The notes under the pieces: model-generated
Databases searched by the model: none
The model's input: the letters and a program-made list of their open reading frames with translations, nothing else
What the model was told of the DNA's origin: nothing
In this document: positions 9,099-16,028 of the stretch, piece by piece
Numbering within the stretch: the stretch's first letter is position 1
Layout: every line of letters begins with the position of its first letter
Program-made: the position numbers and the translations under genes
IMG/VR virus record: IMGVR_UViG_3300028831_000818
Span: 1 to 21,784 of that record
DNA length: 21,784 bases
Origin: a virus
Reading direction: 5' to 3' (one strand)

Positions 9099-9733
9099 CA
9101 GGGCACCTGCAGGGCTTGGAAGGCAACCGAACCCAGCGGCCCCTTCAGCGATCGCGGATCAAATGTGCCGGGCAGGATGAACATCTCGGCCGCGGGCTTC
9201 TTCAACGTCACGACAAGTCCGGTTGCGACGCCAGCGCGGAGGTGCGGCCGCACGGCGAGCAGCGGCGTGCGGCCCGCGCCATCCGCCGCGCCCGAGGCTG
9301 CGAACCGATGGAAGCAGCGGCGCAGGTTCGGCGCGACTCCCGTGTCGAAGCAAAAGAAGTCGCCGATCGTGATCTGATAGCCGATAGGCAGGCCGGCGAG
9401 ACGCAAGGACTTGTTGTCGCCGCCGAGCGCGTCGATCGTGACAACACTCGCACCGAGGATTGTGCCGTTCGGATCGGCAAAAGGATAAGGCCGGCGCGGG
9501 TTGGACAGATAGAACGTGCCGATCGCGCCATCGAGCGCGTCGATGGTCGCCTCGATTGCGCCGGACTCATAATCCGTCGTTACGTCGCACGTGATGGTCG
9601 CGGCCCACAGCTCCTCACCGAGATCGGCCGCGCGCGGCGTGCCGCCGCCCGTCGGGCTCACCTCCTGCTGCCGCTGCAGCAGAAAGGCGGCCTGAGTGAT
9701 CGGCAGCATGTTCATGAGGTCCGTGTTCGGCAT
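9098..9733 (-). CDS. Distal-tail-like protein (lambda M / GTA gp12 position)
   Basis: This 211-residue protein directly follows the tape measure. I chose the ATG at 9731-9733, which overlaps the tape measure stop as TGATG and has GGGAC upstream. A GTG four codons earlier (9745) is the alternative. The N-terminal helix (NTDLMNMLPITQAAFLLQRQQEVS) is followed by a beta-rich body: LWAATITCDVTTDYESGAIEA, FYLSNPRRPYPFADPNG, GYQITIGDFFCFD and LVVTLKKPAAEMF. The AxLW plus beta-strand layout and the position between tape measure and hub fit a distal tail protein that caps the tail tube and starts the tip. No fold can be proven by eye, so the function is inferred mainly from synteny. Confidence 0.75.
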   Translation of the reverse strand: MPNTDLMNMLPITQAAFLLQRQQEVSPTGGGTPRAADLGEELWAATITCDVTTDYESGAIEATIDALDGAIGTFYLSNPRRPYPFADPNGTILGASVVTIDALGGDNKSLRLAGLPIGYQITIGDFFCFDTGVAPNLRRCFHRFAASGAADGAGRTPLLAVRPHLRAGVATGLVVTLKKPAAEMFILPGTFDPRSLKGPLGSVAFQALQVP

Positions 9734-12168
9734 CAGCGGTCCCACGGCCTCTTGACGATATCGTGCACGCGCGTCGGCAGATGCTTGCGCGAGAACACGT
9801 CGAGCTTCTCGTCGATCATCCGGCCGACTAGCATCAGCGAGCCATCCGGGCCCTCCTGCGCGTCGAAGGTCTCTCCCTTTGCCGCCGGGTGAACGTGCAC
9901 GATCGGCGCGCCGCCGCTGCCGAGAGCAGAGCGCAGCGAGGGCGGCATGCCAACGTAGCCGCCGCTCTCATACCCATCGAGCTTGCCCTCGTAGATCGCC
10001 TGCAACAGCGGGAGGTGACGGGCGGTCGTGTCCGCATCCATCACAAATTCCTCACCGTGCACGACGCCTGCGATCTTCTTCTTCCCGATCTTGCCCGTGT
10101 ACCCGCCTTCGTCGAACGTCGCGGCGGCCGCGCTCACACCGGGAAGTGAGAAACCGCCGAACGTCGGATCGGCAACGGTCGCGCCGCTTTTCCCGAAGAT
10201 GCCAATCAGATTGAACAGCCCGCCGCTTCCGCTCGTGCCGCCGAGCGCCGCTTCCCACAACTTCTTCGACGCCATGTCTGAGAGCTTGTCGGCGATCGTG
10301 CCGAGCGAGTTGAGGCCCGCCGTGCGCAACGCCTCGAATCCCTTGGCGCCACTCGACAGCTCGGTGCGCAGGTCGCGGAAGAATGACGACGTGACCTCAG
10401 CGCCGCTGTCTTTGAACGCCTTGGCGGCAGAATTGATGCGCAGCTGCGCGGCTTCCGTGCTCGCCATCGCGGCGGGAATGTTATTGCCGTAGAGGTCGCG
10501 CAGCTTCGTCGCGATCGCCACGTCCTCTTCGCTCATGAACAGCGTTTTGCGCTCGAACGTGATGTCGCTCTGCAGCTTCATGCGCGCGGCAGCGTCGGCA
10601 AGGCCACCGTAGGCAAGGGCCTCCTCATGAAGTTTTGCGCGCCGCGCATCGCTCAACGTGATGCCTTCCGCTTCGGCGCGCGCGAGCAGCTCTTGCTCTT
10701 TGCGATATGCCTCGGCCGGCGCGAGCGCCATACCGGCAGTCGCCGCCTGCGCACGCAATGCGGAGTTTTGCGCGATGAACTGTTCAGTCACCTGCCGCAT
10801 GAACCCGCGAGCAGCGATCTCGTTGACGGCGCCCGCAACCTTTCCGGCCGCGGCGGCGTATTGTTCGTTGTCGCGAACGCCTGCCTTGGTTTGCTCGTTG
10901 TAGATTTTCTGCGCCGTGGCCGACATGCCCGCCGTGCGCGCCTCGACTTCGAGCGCGTTCACCACCTCGTTGATGGTTTCGGCCTTGCGCTTGTTCTCTG
11001 CGGTACTTGCCTGCTGTCTGGCGATGTCGCCCTGCATTTCGTCGAACGCAGAGCCGAACCCGCCAGAGAACGCGCGCCCGGCGCGCGGCGTCGGAGCAGG
11101 AGGCGGCGCGGGCGTCGTTCCTGTGATTGATTGCCCGATGTAAGTGCCAATTGCGGAGCCGACCTTGAAGGGCCACAGCGGCGATGCGAGCGCCTTGACG
11201 TCAGGCGAATTCTCGCGCGCCTTCCTCAGTCGCTCCGCAGCATCGGCCGCACCGTTGAGAACATCCTTAAGCCGAAGCGCCTCGCTGATATCCCTTCCGA
11301 GGTCCGCGAAGAACGAGCCGCTCGATGTCGTGAGCCGGCCGAAGGCGCCACCGAGTGTGTCGGCCGCGCGCGCATCCGCGCCCGAGAACTGCTTCGAGAC
11401 AGAGTCAAGGATAAGCTTCTGCGCCGCCGCCGCGTTCCCGGTCGCGACAAGGTCTTTGGCGAGCTGCTGTTGCCGGACAGAGAGCGACGCGCTGATCTCT
11501 TTCAGATGATCGGATGCATTGGCCGGATCGCTCAACGCCTGCGCCAGCGCAACCGTCGCATCCTTGAGCGGCGCTATGCCAGTCGCCGCCACATCGCGCG
11601 CGGTCTTGAGCACCGCGCCGAATGCGTCCGTGCCCACCGCCTTGTACCGAAGCAGCGCAAGCTGCGCCTGCTGCACGTCGTCGAGCGTTTGCGTGCCGGT
11701 GCTCGCGAGCTGCCGGGCCATTGTGTCGAGGCCCTGCACGGTTTGCCCGGATGCGCTCTTGGTGACCGCGAGCAGACTCGCGACCCTGACTTGGTGTTGC
11801 TCCAGCTCGCTGAACGCGGTCACCGCCTTGTAGACCGTCGCAACCGCTGCGGCCACCGCGATGGTTACGCCAACGACGCCCACGCCGAGCCGGCCCATGC
11901 CAACGGTGAGTGTGCCGGTTTGGCCGATCACGCCCGCAAGCGGGCCGCCCATCAGCGCCGCCTCGCGCGCCAACGTTTTGAAGACTGTGCGTAGCGACGT
12001 GCCCGCGCCGGCCGCCCTCTGCCCGCCGTCCTCGATTGGCGTGAACGGGTTGTTGCTCGGCTGCTTCGCTTCGTCCTTCGCCTGCTTCACCGCGTCGCGC
12101 ACTTGCGCGATCGCCTTCTTGGCGTTGTCGGCCGAGCCGTCGATGATGAGCGAGACGCGCAGCGTCAT
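9733..12168 (-). CDS. Tail tape measure protein
   Basis: This 811-residue protein starts 6 nt after the frameshift product's stop. It is long, alanine-rich and helical. A hydrophobic glycine/alanine stretch lies at about residues 74-116 (GGPLAGVIGQTG to AAAVATVYKAVTAF), expected to insert into or cross the inner membrane during DNA delivery. Heptad-rich helices follow, with a proline-rich break near residue 355 (TTPAPPPAPTPRAGRAF). The C-terminus contains FDEGGYTGKIGKKKIAGVVHG and HGEEFVMDADTT, which is the standard ending of lambda-type tape measures. The protein sets tail length during assembly. At the usual about 0.15 nm per residue, the tail would be roughly 120 nm. Its ribosome binding site is weak, which fits coupling to upstream translation. 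Confidence 0.95.
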   Translation of the reverse strand: MTLRVSLIIDGSADNAKKAIAQVRDAVKQAKDEAKQPSNNPFTPIEDGGQRAAGAGTSLRTVFKTLAREAALMGGPLAGVIGQTGTLTVGMGRLGVGVVGVTIAVAAAVATVYKAVTAFSELEQHQVRVASLLAVTKSASGQTVQGLDTMARQLASTGTQTLDDVQQAQLALLRYKAVGTDAFGAVLKTARDVAATGIAPLKDATVALAQALSDPANASDHLKEISASLSVRQQQLAKDLVATGNAAAAQKLILDSVSKQFSGADARAADTLGGAFGRLTTSSGSFFADLGRDISEALRLKDVLNGAADAAERLRKARENSPDVKALASPLWPFKVGSAIGTYIGQSITGTTPAPPPAPTPRAGRAFSGGFGSAFDEMQGDIARQQASTAENKRKAETINEVVNALEVEARTAGMSATAQKIYNEQTKAGVRDNEQYAAAAGKVAGAVNEIAARGFMRQVTEQFIAQNSALRAQAATAGMALAPAEAYRKEQELLARAEAEGITLSDARRAKLHEEALAYGGLADAAARMKLQSDITFERKTLFMSEEDVAIATKLRDLYGNNIPAAMASTEAAQLRINSAAKAFKDSGAEVTSSFFRDLRTELSSGAKGFEALRTAGLNSLGTIADKLSDMASKKLWEAALGGTSGSGGLFNLIGIFGKSGATVADPTFGGFSLPGVSAAAATFDEGGYTGKIGKKKIAGVVHGEEFVMDADTTARHLPLLQAIYEGKLDGYESGGYVGMPPSLRSALGSGGAPIVHVHPAAKGETFDAQEGPDGSLMLVGRMIDEKLDVFSRKHLPTRVHDIVKRPWDR

Positions 12169-12174
12169 TTAGCG

Positions 12175-12549
12175 TTACTCATTGAGTGCCGCGCGCGCGG
12201 CCTCTTCCATGATACATACGTCCGCCCACAACGATGGCGTAAGGCTGATGCCGCTTGCTTCGATGCCCGCCCGCGCGCCCGCATAGTCGAAGCCGAGATA
12301 GACCAGGCGCGCCTTTGTCATGGTGTTGAGCGAGGCGACGCGCCATTGCGTGGAGGCGGCGAGGAAAGCGGCGAGCGCCTCGACGTTCTCCGGCCAGACC
12401 TCGAAGGCCGGCTGCGCGGCGGTGAGGCAGGCGCGCAGCGCTTCTATCTGCTCCTCCGAGCAGCCCTCGCGCCGCGCGTCGTTCAATGCTTCCGGTTCGT
12501 CCTCGGGCCGCTCTTCCCCGCGCGCCCAGCGCCGCGCGGCCCATTTCAG
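12175..12549 (-). CDS. Tail assembly chaperone extension (DUF1799), made by -1 frameshift
   Basis: This frame is open from the frameshift site at 12549 to TAA at 12175-12177, adding 124 residues to the upstream protein. It contains FEVWPENVEALAAFLAAST, QWRVASLNTMTKARLVYLGFDY and a WADVCIMEEAA ending, the pattern of DUF1799, the counterpart of the lambda T part of GT. There is no ATG start in frame; the only candidate I see is a TTG at 12484-12486 that would drop the first 21 residues and lacks a clear ribosome binding site. The ATG at 12544 is in a different, non-coding frame. Expression as a fusion of about 233 residues through the GGGAAAC site is therefore most likely. The fusion should bind tail tube subunits and the tape measure during assembly. 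Confidence 0.85.
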   Translation of the reverse strand: MKWAARRWARGEERPEDEPEALNDARREGCSEEQIEALRACLTAAQPAFEVWPENVEALAAFLAASTQWRVASLNTMTKARLVYLGFDYAGARAGIEASGISLTPSLWADVCIMEEAARAALNE

Positions 12550-12555
12550 TTTCCC
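12505..12555 (-). promoter_or_regulatory. Programmed -1 ribosomal frameshift signal
   Basis: On the minus strand the heptamer G GGA AAC (12555-12549) sits in the X XXY YYZ register of the chaperone frame, one codon before its TGA. A 6-nt spacer follows, then a stem: GGGCCGC at 12542-12536 pairs perfectly with GCGGCCC at 12511-12505, enclosing a 24-nt GC-rich loop. Slipping back one base leads into the open DUF1799 frame (CTG AAA TGG). Heptamer, register, spacing and downstream frame all agree with the lambda G/GT type of signal. Confidence 0.88.
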
Positions 12556-12875
12556 CGTGCGGCCTTCTTGATGGCCTCGCGGTACGTTCTCCCCAATGCG
12601 AGGGATACGTAGGGATTGCCGATCAGCTGATCGCGCAATGCATCCGAATAGGGGAGAGGCTTCTCTTGCTCATCGACGAGATCGTCGAGCTTGACAATGA
12701 CTGCGACCAGGAAGTCGCGCGACCCCTCGACTGTGTTGAGGTCGAAGCTGTCGAGTTTCGCGTTATCGATAACCCGAAACGTCGCTTTGAACGTCTGCTC
12801 GACGTGCCCCCCATCGACCGGCACCTGCACGGCAACAGGATGCGTGAAATGAGGCTCCCGGCTCACCACAAACAT
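12546..12875 (-). CDS. Tail assembly chaperone (lambda gpG-like, zero frame)
   Basis: This 109-residue protein starts at an ATG preceded by GGAGGTT at about 8 nt. The N-terminal half is beta-rich (FVVSREPHFTHPVAVQVPVD, FKATFRVID), and the C-terminal half is helical (SRDFLVAVIVKLDDLVD, DALRDQLIGNPYVSLALGRTY). This layout is common for phage tail assembly chaperones that sit between tail tube and tape measure. It ends ARGN-stop exactly on a slippery heptamer, giving both the short form and a longer fusion with the next frame. The short form is expected to outnumber the fusion. It does not remain in the mature particle if it behaves like lambda gpG. Confidence 0.85.
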   Translation of the reverse strand: MFVVSREPHFTHPVAVQVPVDGGHVEQTFKATFRVIDNAKLDSFDLNTVEGSRDFLVAVIVKLDDLVDEQEKPLPYSDALRDQLIGNPYVSLALGRTYREAIKKAARGN

Positions 12876-12904
12876 AGCGTTTCAACCTCCGTTAAAAGTG
12901 CGGC

Positions 12905-13840
12905 TCAGAAGATCGTGACCTTGAACTGGTCGTTGCCAGCATCGGTCGGGTTGGGGACCAGCTTGAGCGGCCACATCAGCGTGCCGTCCTCATTCTGGTA
13001 CGCGTCGAGCATCTTCACTTGGCACTGCGCGGCCTCGACCTTCACCTTGTAGCCGGCGCGCGTGTCCTGCTGGACGACGAACGGAACGAGGTTTGCCGGT
13101 GATGCAGCAAGCGCGAACGGATTAAGCGTCGCTAGCGGCACCGCCTCGACCAGCAGGTCGATACCTTCGTTGGAGTCGTCGATGATGATCTCATTGCGGC
13201 CGATCAGCAGCCGGTGCTTGACGTCGTTGTTGAGATTGAACGCCATCGAGCGCATGACAAGCGAGACGCCATTGAGCGTCATCACCGGCGTGTTCGCAGT
13301 CGTCGACACCAACGGCGCCTTGAACGCCGAGAGGTCGATTGAGGGGACAGCGGTGGCCGTAGGTTCCGCATATAGCCCGGTGAATTCGCAGCGGATGAAC
13401 GGAATGCCCTGCGCAACGATGTTGAACGTTGCATTGCCGCGGCATCCAAGAATTTTCTGCCGGTTGTCGCCGATCCAGAAATAATGCGCTAGCGCGTCAT
13501 AGTTCTCCGAGACCGGCGTATATTGCGCGTCGACGCCGGCCGAGAGGACCTCGGCCATGCCAAGCGCGCGCAGCACCGGGCTGATCGGCGACGCCGTGCC
13601 CGCCGCACCGCCGCCCACCATCTCCACGTCATACTTGAGCGTCGTACGCAGCCCGACCGGGAAAATCTGTTGAGCGCCGCGGAACGGACGCTCAATGTCG
13701 CGCGTGACCTCCTCGCCCTGCATCGGGCTGCACTCGACGTTCTTGGCGAGGATCGCTTGCGTCGGCACCGGGTCGACGCCGTAGCTGCTTTCGATCTTCG
13801 CGCGGATCAGCTTGGACTTCCAGCGCAGAGCTTCCGCCAT
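12905..13840 (-). CDS. Major tail tube protein
   Basis: This 311-residue protein is read from an ATG with an AAGGAG site 9 nt upstream, which overlaps the stop of the 55-residue gene. The start (ALRWKSKLIRAKIESSYGVDP) and the block IERPFRGAQQIFPVGLRTTLKYDVEMVGGG are typical of siphovirus tail tube proteins. Two beta-sandwich-like halves follow, the first with YTPVSENYDALAHYFWIGD and the second with MTLNGVSLVMRSMAFNLNND. The C-terminus (DGTLMWPLKLVPNPTDAGND) is a separate beta stretch. Many copies would stack as rings to form the tail tube. No sheath gene is present beside it, so the tail should be non-contractile. Its position immediately before the chaperone pair is the standard siphovirus arrangement. 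Confidence 0.88.
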   Translation of the reverse strand: MAEALRWKSKLIRAKIESSYGVDPVPTQAILAKNVECSPMQGEEVTRDIERPFRGAQQIFPVGLRTTLKYDVEMVGGGAAGTASPISPVLRALGMAEVLSAGVDAQYTPVSENYDALAHYFWIGDNRQKILGCRGNATFNIVAQGIPFIRCEFTGLYAEPTATAVPSIDLSAFKAPLVSTTANTPVMTLNGVSLVMRSMAFNLNNDVKHRLLIGRNEIIIDDSNEGIDLLVEAVPLATLNPFALAASPANLVPFVVQQDTRAGYKVKVEAAQCQVKMLDAYQNEDGTLMWPLKLVPNPTDAGNDQFKVTIF

Positions 13841-13846
13841 AGTGGG

Positions 13847-14014
13847 CTACTCCTTCGGCGCCGCGGGAGTGGACGCGGGTTGTTGTTCGGGCGGCATGGG
13901 AACGGCCGCGACGCCCTCATGATCCGGACTGCCGAGCTGCGCGGTCTGATCGACCAGCTCCAGCGATCCATCGGACTTGCGGCGATAGCTGCCGCCTTGT
14001 GTCGGGTTGCTCAT
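13847..14014 (-). CDS. 55-residue hydrophilic protein between tail terminator and tail tube
   Basis: This short gene begins at an ATG overlapping the gp37-like stop as ATGA and ends at a TAG located inside the ribosome binding site of the tail tube gene. The protein starts MSNPTQGGSYRRKSDGSLEL, runs through VDQTAQLGSPDHEGVAAVPM and ends in a proline/alanine/glutamine tail. It is polar and probably disordered. The GGSY-RRK-DGSL block resembles small proteins I recall at this place in Mu-like phages, but I cannot name a domain. Overlap on both sides and the strong link to the tail tube start support it as a real coupled gene. It could help in tail joining; that is inference from position. Confidence 0.75.
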   Translation of the reverse strand: MSNPTQGGSYRRKSDGSLELVDQTAQLGSPDHEGVAAVPMPPEQQPASTPAAPKE

Positions 14015-14451
14015 GCGACGGCGATCCTCAGTTGGTTTTGGACCTCAAAATCGATCTGGTAGATGACCACGCCGTTTTGAACCGACACGAGGCGGCCGCG
14101 GCGCGCATTGACATCGCCCGACGCGCCTTCCGGTACCCAGCCGCACACGGCGTGGCACACGAGCGGCTCCAGCTCGTCGATCTTTTCGAGGGCGCGCTTG
14201 GCCTTCGGGTCCCCCTTCGCGCTGATCACAAGCACGACGGCGATGCCGTCAACGCGCTTCTGGACATAGAGTCCCGCCGCGTCCTCCGGGGTTCGTCCGT
14301 CGAAGCCGAGCGGCACGACGAAGCCGGCCGGTGAGCGCTGCGGGAGCGCGCCCTGGTCGATGAGCTCGGCGAGGTCCATTACCTCATCGAGCTTGCCGAG
14401 CGCGGTCACTCTCGGCTCAATGCGCTCCTTGAATTGCGAGACGAGCGTCAC
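14011..14451 (-). CDS. Mu gp37-like protein, probable tail terminator
   Basis: This 146-residue protein is read from a GTG at 14449-14451 that overlaps the gpG-like stop (GTGA). The frame is open far upstream inside other genes, so a longer call starting near 15156 would be wrong. It starts VTLVSQFKERIEPRVTALGKL and has the blocks GFVVPLGFDGRTPED, VDGIAVVLVISAKGDP, LEPLVCHAVCGWVPEG, RGRLVSVQNGVVIYQIDF. These match the Mu gp37 / DUF1834-type family, small alpha-beta proteins at the head-tail junction that act as tail terminators in siphoviruses. It lies after the gp36- and gpG-like genes and before the tail tube, as expected for a tail terminator. Confidence 0.82.
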   Translation of the reverse strand: MTLVSQFKERIEPRVTALGKLDEVMDLAELIDQGALPQRSPAGFVVPLGFDGRTPEDAAGLYVQKRVDGIAVVLVISAKGDPKAKRALEKIDELEPLVCHAVCGWVPEGASGDVNARRGRLVSVQNGVVIYQIDFEVQNQLRIAVA

Positions 14452-15002
14452 TGCCGCTGCTCCTTCGCAATCCAGTCCTCGGCGATCGCGATGATTTCGC
14501 GATTGTCGTCGTCGTCGAGCCCAAGGAACGGCCGCGCCGGCATTGTGATGGTGCGCGCGCCGATCTCCACCTTCTTGGCGTAATTCGCCTTGCTGTTCGC
14601 TTTCGCAAAGCGCGTTCGTCCAGTGCGGGCGTTGTGCTTGAAGTGCAGGACAGCCTCGCGCGCGGCCTGCCGAATGATGCCGCCGAACTGATGGATCGCC
14701 GCATAGACGGCGTTGCTGCCAACCTCGACGCCCTGATCGGAGGCGATAAAGGTTTGCGATCGCATCAGCCGACCGGAGAGCACGAGCGTCTTGCCGCCGT
14801 GCGCAAGCACGCGCAGCGAAGGCGGCCAGGGCGAGCCATCCGGGCCGATGCCGGTTTCGAAGCGATGCTGCGTCGACGCGACGAGCGAGGCGCCGATGCG
14901 CTCGTACATGCCGCGCGGGTGCTCGATGCGCTGCAGGTAGCCGGCGAGCTGGTCGAGCGCATCGGATGCGTTGACGGAAATGCTCACGCCAGGCGCGGCC
15001 AT
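14448..15002 (-). CDS. Mu gpG-like virion morphogenesis / tail completion protein
   Basis: This 184-residue protein starts with TGATG overlap. The order of motifs is characteristic of the phage virion morphogenesis family (PF05069, Mu gpG): an N-terminal helix region (SDALDQLAGYLQRIEHP, YERIGASLVASTQHRF), then ETGIGPDGSPWPPSL, KTLVLSGRLMRSQTF, VEVGSNAVYAAIHQFGG and a C-terminal PARPFLGLDDDD block. The family functions in completing the tail or joining it to the head. In Mu, G lies between F and I; here it follows the gp36-like gene. A basic insertion between HQFGG and PARPFLG (FKHNARTGRTRFAKANSKANYAKK) is somewhat longer than I would expect. Confidence 0.88.
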   Translation of the reverse strand: MAAPGVSISVNASDALDQLAGYLQRIEHPRGMYERIGASLVASTQHRFETGIGPDGSPWPPSLRVLAHGGKTLVLSGRLMRSQTFIASDQGVEVGSNAVYAAIHQFGGIIRQAAREAVLHFKHNARTGRTRFAKANSKANYAKKVEIGARTITMPARPFLGLDDDDNREIIAIAEDWIAKEQRQ

Positions 15003-15430
15003 CAGAGGAAGCCTCGCAGGTTGTCGGGCGTGAGATCGCGCTCGCGATCGGTGACGCGCACGCCGGTTGCGCCGCTGGCGGCCGGCTCAACGCCCGCCAC
15101 GTCAAGGCGCACCAGGCCATTCGCGATCTGGGTGAGCGTGCGCAGCGCGTCGTCATAATCCTTGCGGATTTTGTCGCCCGCGCTGCCCGCGTGCATCTTG
15201 TAGATCGCGATCGTGAGCGCGAGGTCGCGCAGCAGCGGCGGCGTGTCGGCGATCGGCAGCGCGTAACGGCCCTTCAGATAGCCGTCGATCAGCGCGCTTG
15301 CGTCGTCGATTGCGCGGGCCACCGCCGCGGCGTCGATCGCATTCGTCGGCGGGTCGGCGCGATCGGTCAGCTCGATCAGCATGCCCGCGCCGTAGCGGTC
15401 GGCCAGCTCGGCTTGTGTGCAGTAGCTCAC
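15002..15430 (-). CDS. Mu gp36-like head-tail connector (DUF1320)
   Basis: This 142-residue protein begins at a GTG overlapping the previous stop (GTGA), with GAGG 9 nt upstream. The start SYCTQAELADRYGAGMLIELTDR and the central ARAIDDASALIDGYLKGRY, LPIADTPPLLRDLALTIAIY and IRKDYDDALRTLTQIANG are textbook DUF1320 (Mu gp36). Proteins of this family form a helical adaptor ring below the portal. The C-terminus ends in a short polar tail (VRVTDRERDLTPDNLRGFL), as is usual. It is well supported by motif order and by its neighbours. Confidence 0.93.
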   Translation of the reverse strand: MSYCTQAELADRYGAGMLIELTDRADPPTNAIDAAAVARAIDDASALIDGYLKGRYALPIADTPPLLRDLALTIAIYKMHAGSAGDKIRKDYDDALRTLTQIANGLVRLDVAGVEPAASGATGVRVTDRERDLTPDNLRGFL

Positions 15431-15615
15431 CGCTCGATGCCTCGCAGCTTGTCGAACGCAGCGTCGAGAAACCCCAGACCCAAGCTGATCGCTTCCTGCT
15501 CGGAGGCAACACCACCATCAGCGGCGAACCGCTCGATGAGCAAACGAAGGGATGCGCCGGCTTTGAAGGCGGCACGCCCGTTCTCGTAGCTCTCGTTTAG
15601 AACTTTTGGGTCCAT
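15427..15615 (-). CDS. Small helical phage protein of unknown function
   Basis: This 62-residue protein starts MDPKVLNESYENGRAAFKAG. It is predicted to be mostly helical, with two amphipathic helices (ASLRLLIERFAAD and EQEAISLGLGFLDAAFDKLR) joined by a GG turn. Its ATG directly abuts the TAG of the 28-residue membrane peptide upstream (TAGATG), and its own stop overlaps the GTG of the gp36-like gene, so it is coupled on both sides. I do not recognise a named family, although small proteins with an ENGRAA-like start occur at this place in related phages. A role in head assembly is possible from position only. Confidence 0.75.
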   Translation of the reverse strand: MDPKVLNESYENGRAAFKAGASLRLLIERFAADGGVASEQEAISLGLGFLDAAFDKLRGIER

Positions 15616-15702
15616 CTAGCGCCGCCCCTTCGAGATGGCCGCCATCGCGGCGACGAACAGCAGGAACGCGACCAGGATCAGAAGGGGAGCAGCGTCTTTC
15701 AT
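15616..15702 (-). CDS. 28-residue single-pass membrane peptide
   Basis: This short gene encodes a peptide that starts MKDAAPLLILVAFLLF and ends AISKGRR. One hydrophobic segment of about 17-18 residues is flanked by an acidic/lysine N-terminus and a basic C-terminus, which favours C-inside orientation. It ends in TAG exactly at the ATG of the next gene, so translation can restart directly. The upstream region has only a modest GGGACG/AAGAAG site. Function is unknown; in a late operon it could be a holin-like or membrane-targeting peptide, but 28 residues is shorter than typical holins. The coupling and the hydrophobic pattern make chance less likely. Confidence 0.6.
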   Translation of the reverse strand: MKDAAPLLILVAFLLFVAAMAAISKGRR

Positions 15703-15740
15703 CGTCCCGGACTTCTTCCCCCGGTTTGGCGTTTAAGGCC

Positions 15741-15776
15741 CAGCCGCGCCGCACGCGTGACAGAGCGGCGCGGCTG
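15741..15776 (-). terminator. Perfect 12-bp stem-loop in the gap before the membrane peptide gene
   Basis: CAGCCGCGCCGC (15741-15752) and GCGGCGCGGCTG (15765-15776) are exact inverse complements around a 12-nt loop. No T-run follows on either strand. The region 15703-15827 (125 bases) holds no other feature I can see. The hairpin could be a partial terminator or an RNA processing or stability element separating the capsid genes from the connector genes. Confidence 0.45.
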
Positions 15777-15827
15777 GTGCGCGATGCGGCCAGGCCGGGA
15801 ACCGGCCGCAACCCGCAATCCGTGAAG

Positions 15828-16016
15828 TCAGCGCCTCTGCTTTGCGGCCGCAGGCGGCGTGTCGGGCTCAGCCTGCTCGGCTGCCGATACGTCGACCGCG
15901 CCGGAGGCGCGTAGCGCGTCGTCGACCAGCGACGCGTCGATCGAGGAGCCAATCTCGTAGAGCTTGCCGTCGTGGCGGATGGACGAAAGCACCGGAAGTT
16001 TTTTTGGATCGGCCAT
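15828..16016 (-). CDS. Small head protein after the capsid gene (DUF7210-like)
   Basis: This 62-residue protein starts 12 bases after the capsid stop. The N-terminal part reads LPVLSSIRHDGKLYEIGSSI followed by DASLVDDALRASGAVDV. The HDGKLY..G..I...L...L...GAV pattern matches a small family of phage head proteins that I associate with DUF7210. The C-terminus is a polar alanine/proline/lysine tail (PDTPPAAAKQRR). The ribosome binding site is weak (GGGGG). The role is unknown; the constant location right after major capsid genes suggests a head accessory function. Confidence 0.75.
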   Translation of the reverse strand: MADPKKLPVLSSIRHDGKLYEIGSSIDASLVDDALRASGAVDVSAAEQAEPDTPPAAAKQRR

Positions 16017-16028
16017 TGCGCGCCCCCG

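Noticed and set aside
12179-12544. ATG-started 121-codon frame after the chaperone stop
   Set aside because: Arg/Gly-rich sequence without family motifs; the conserved DUF1799 sequence is in a different frame reached by the frameshift.
14452-15156. Upstream extension of the gp37-like frame to 381 residues
   Set aside because: The extra part lies inside the gpG- and gp36-like genes and has shadow-like Arg/Ala composition; the GTG at 14451 with GTGA overlap explains the start.
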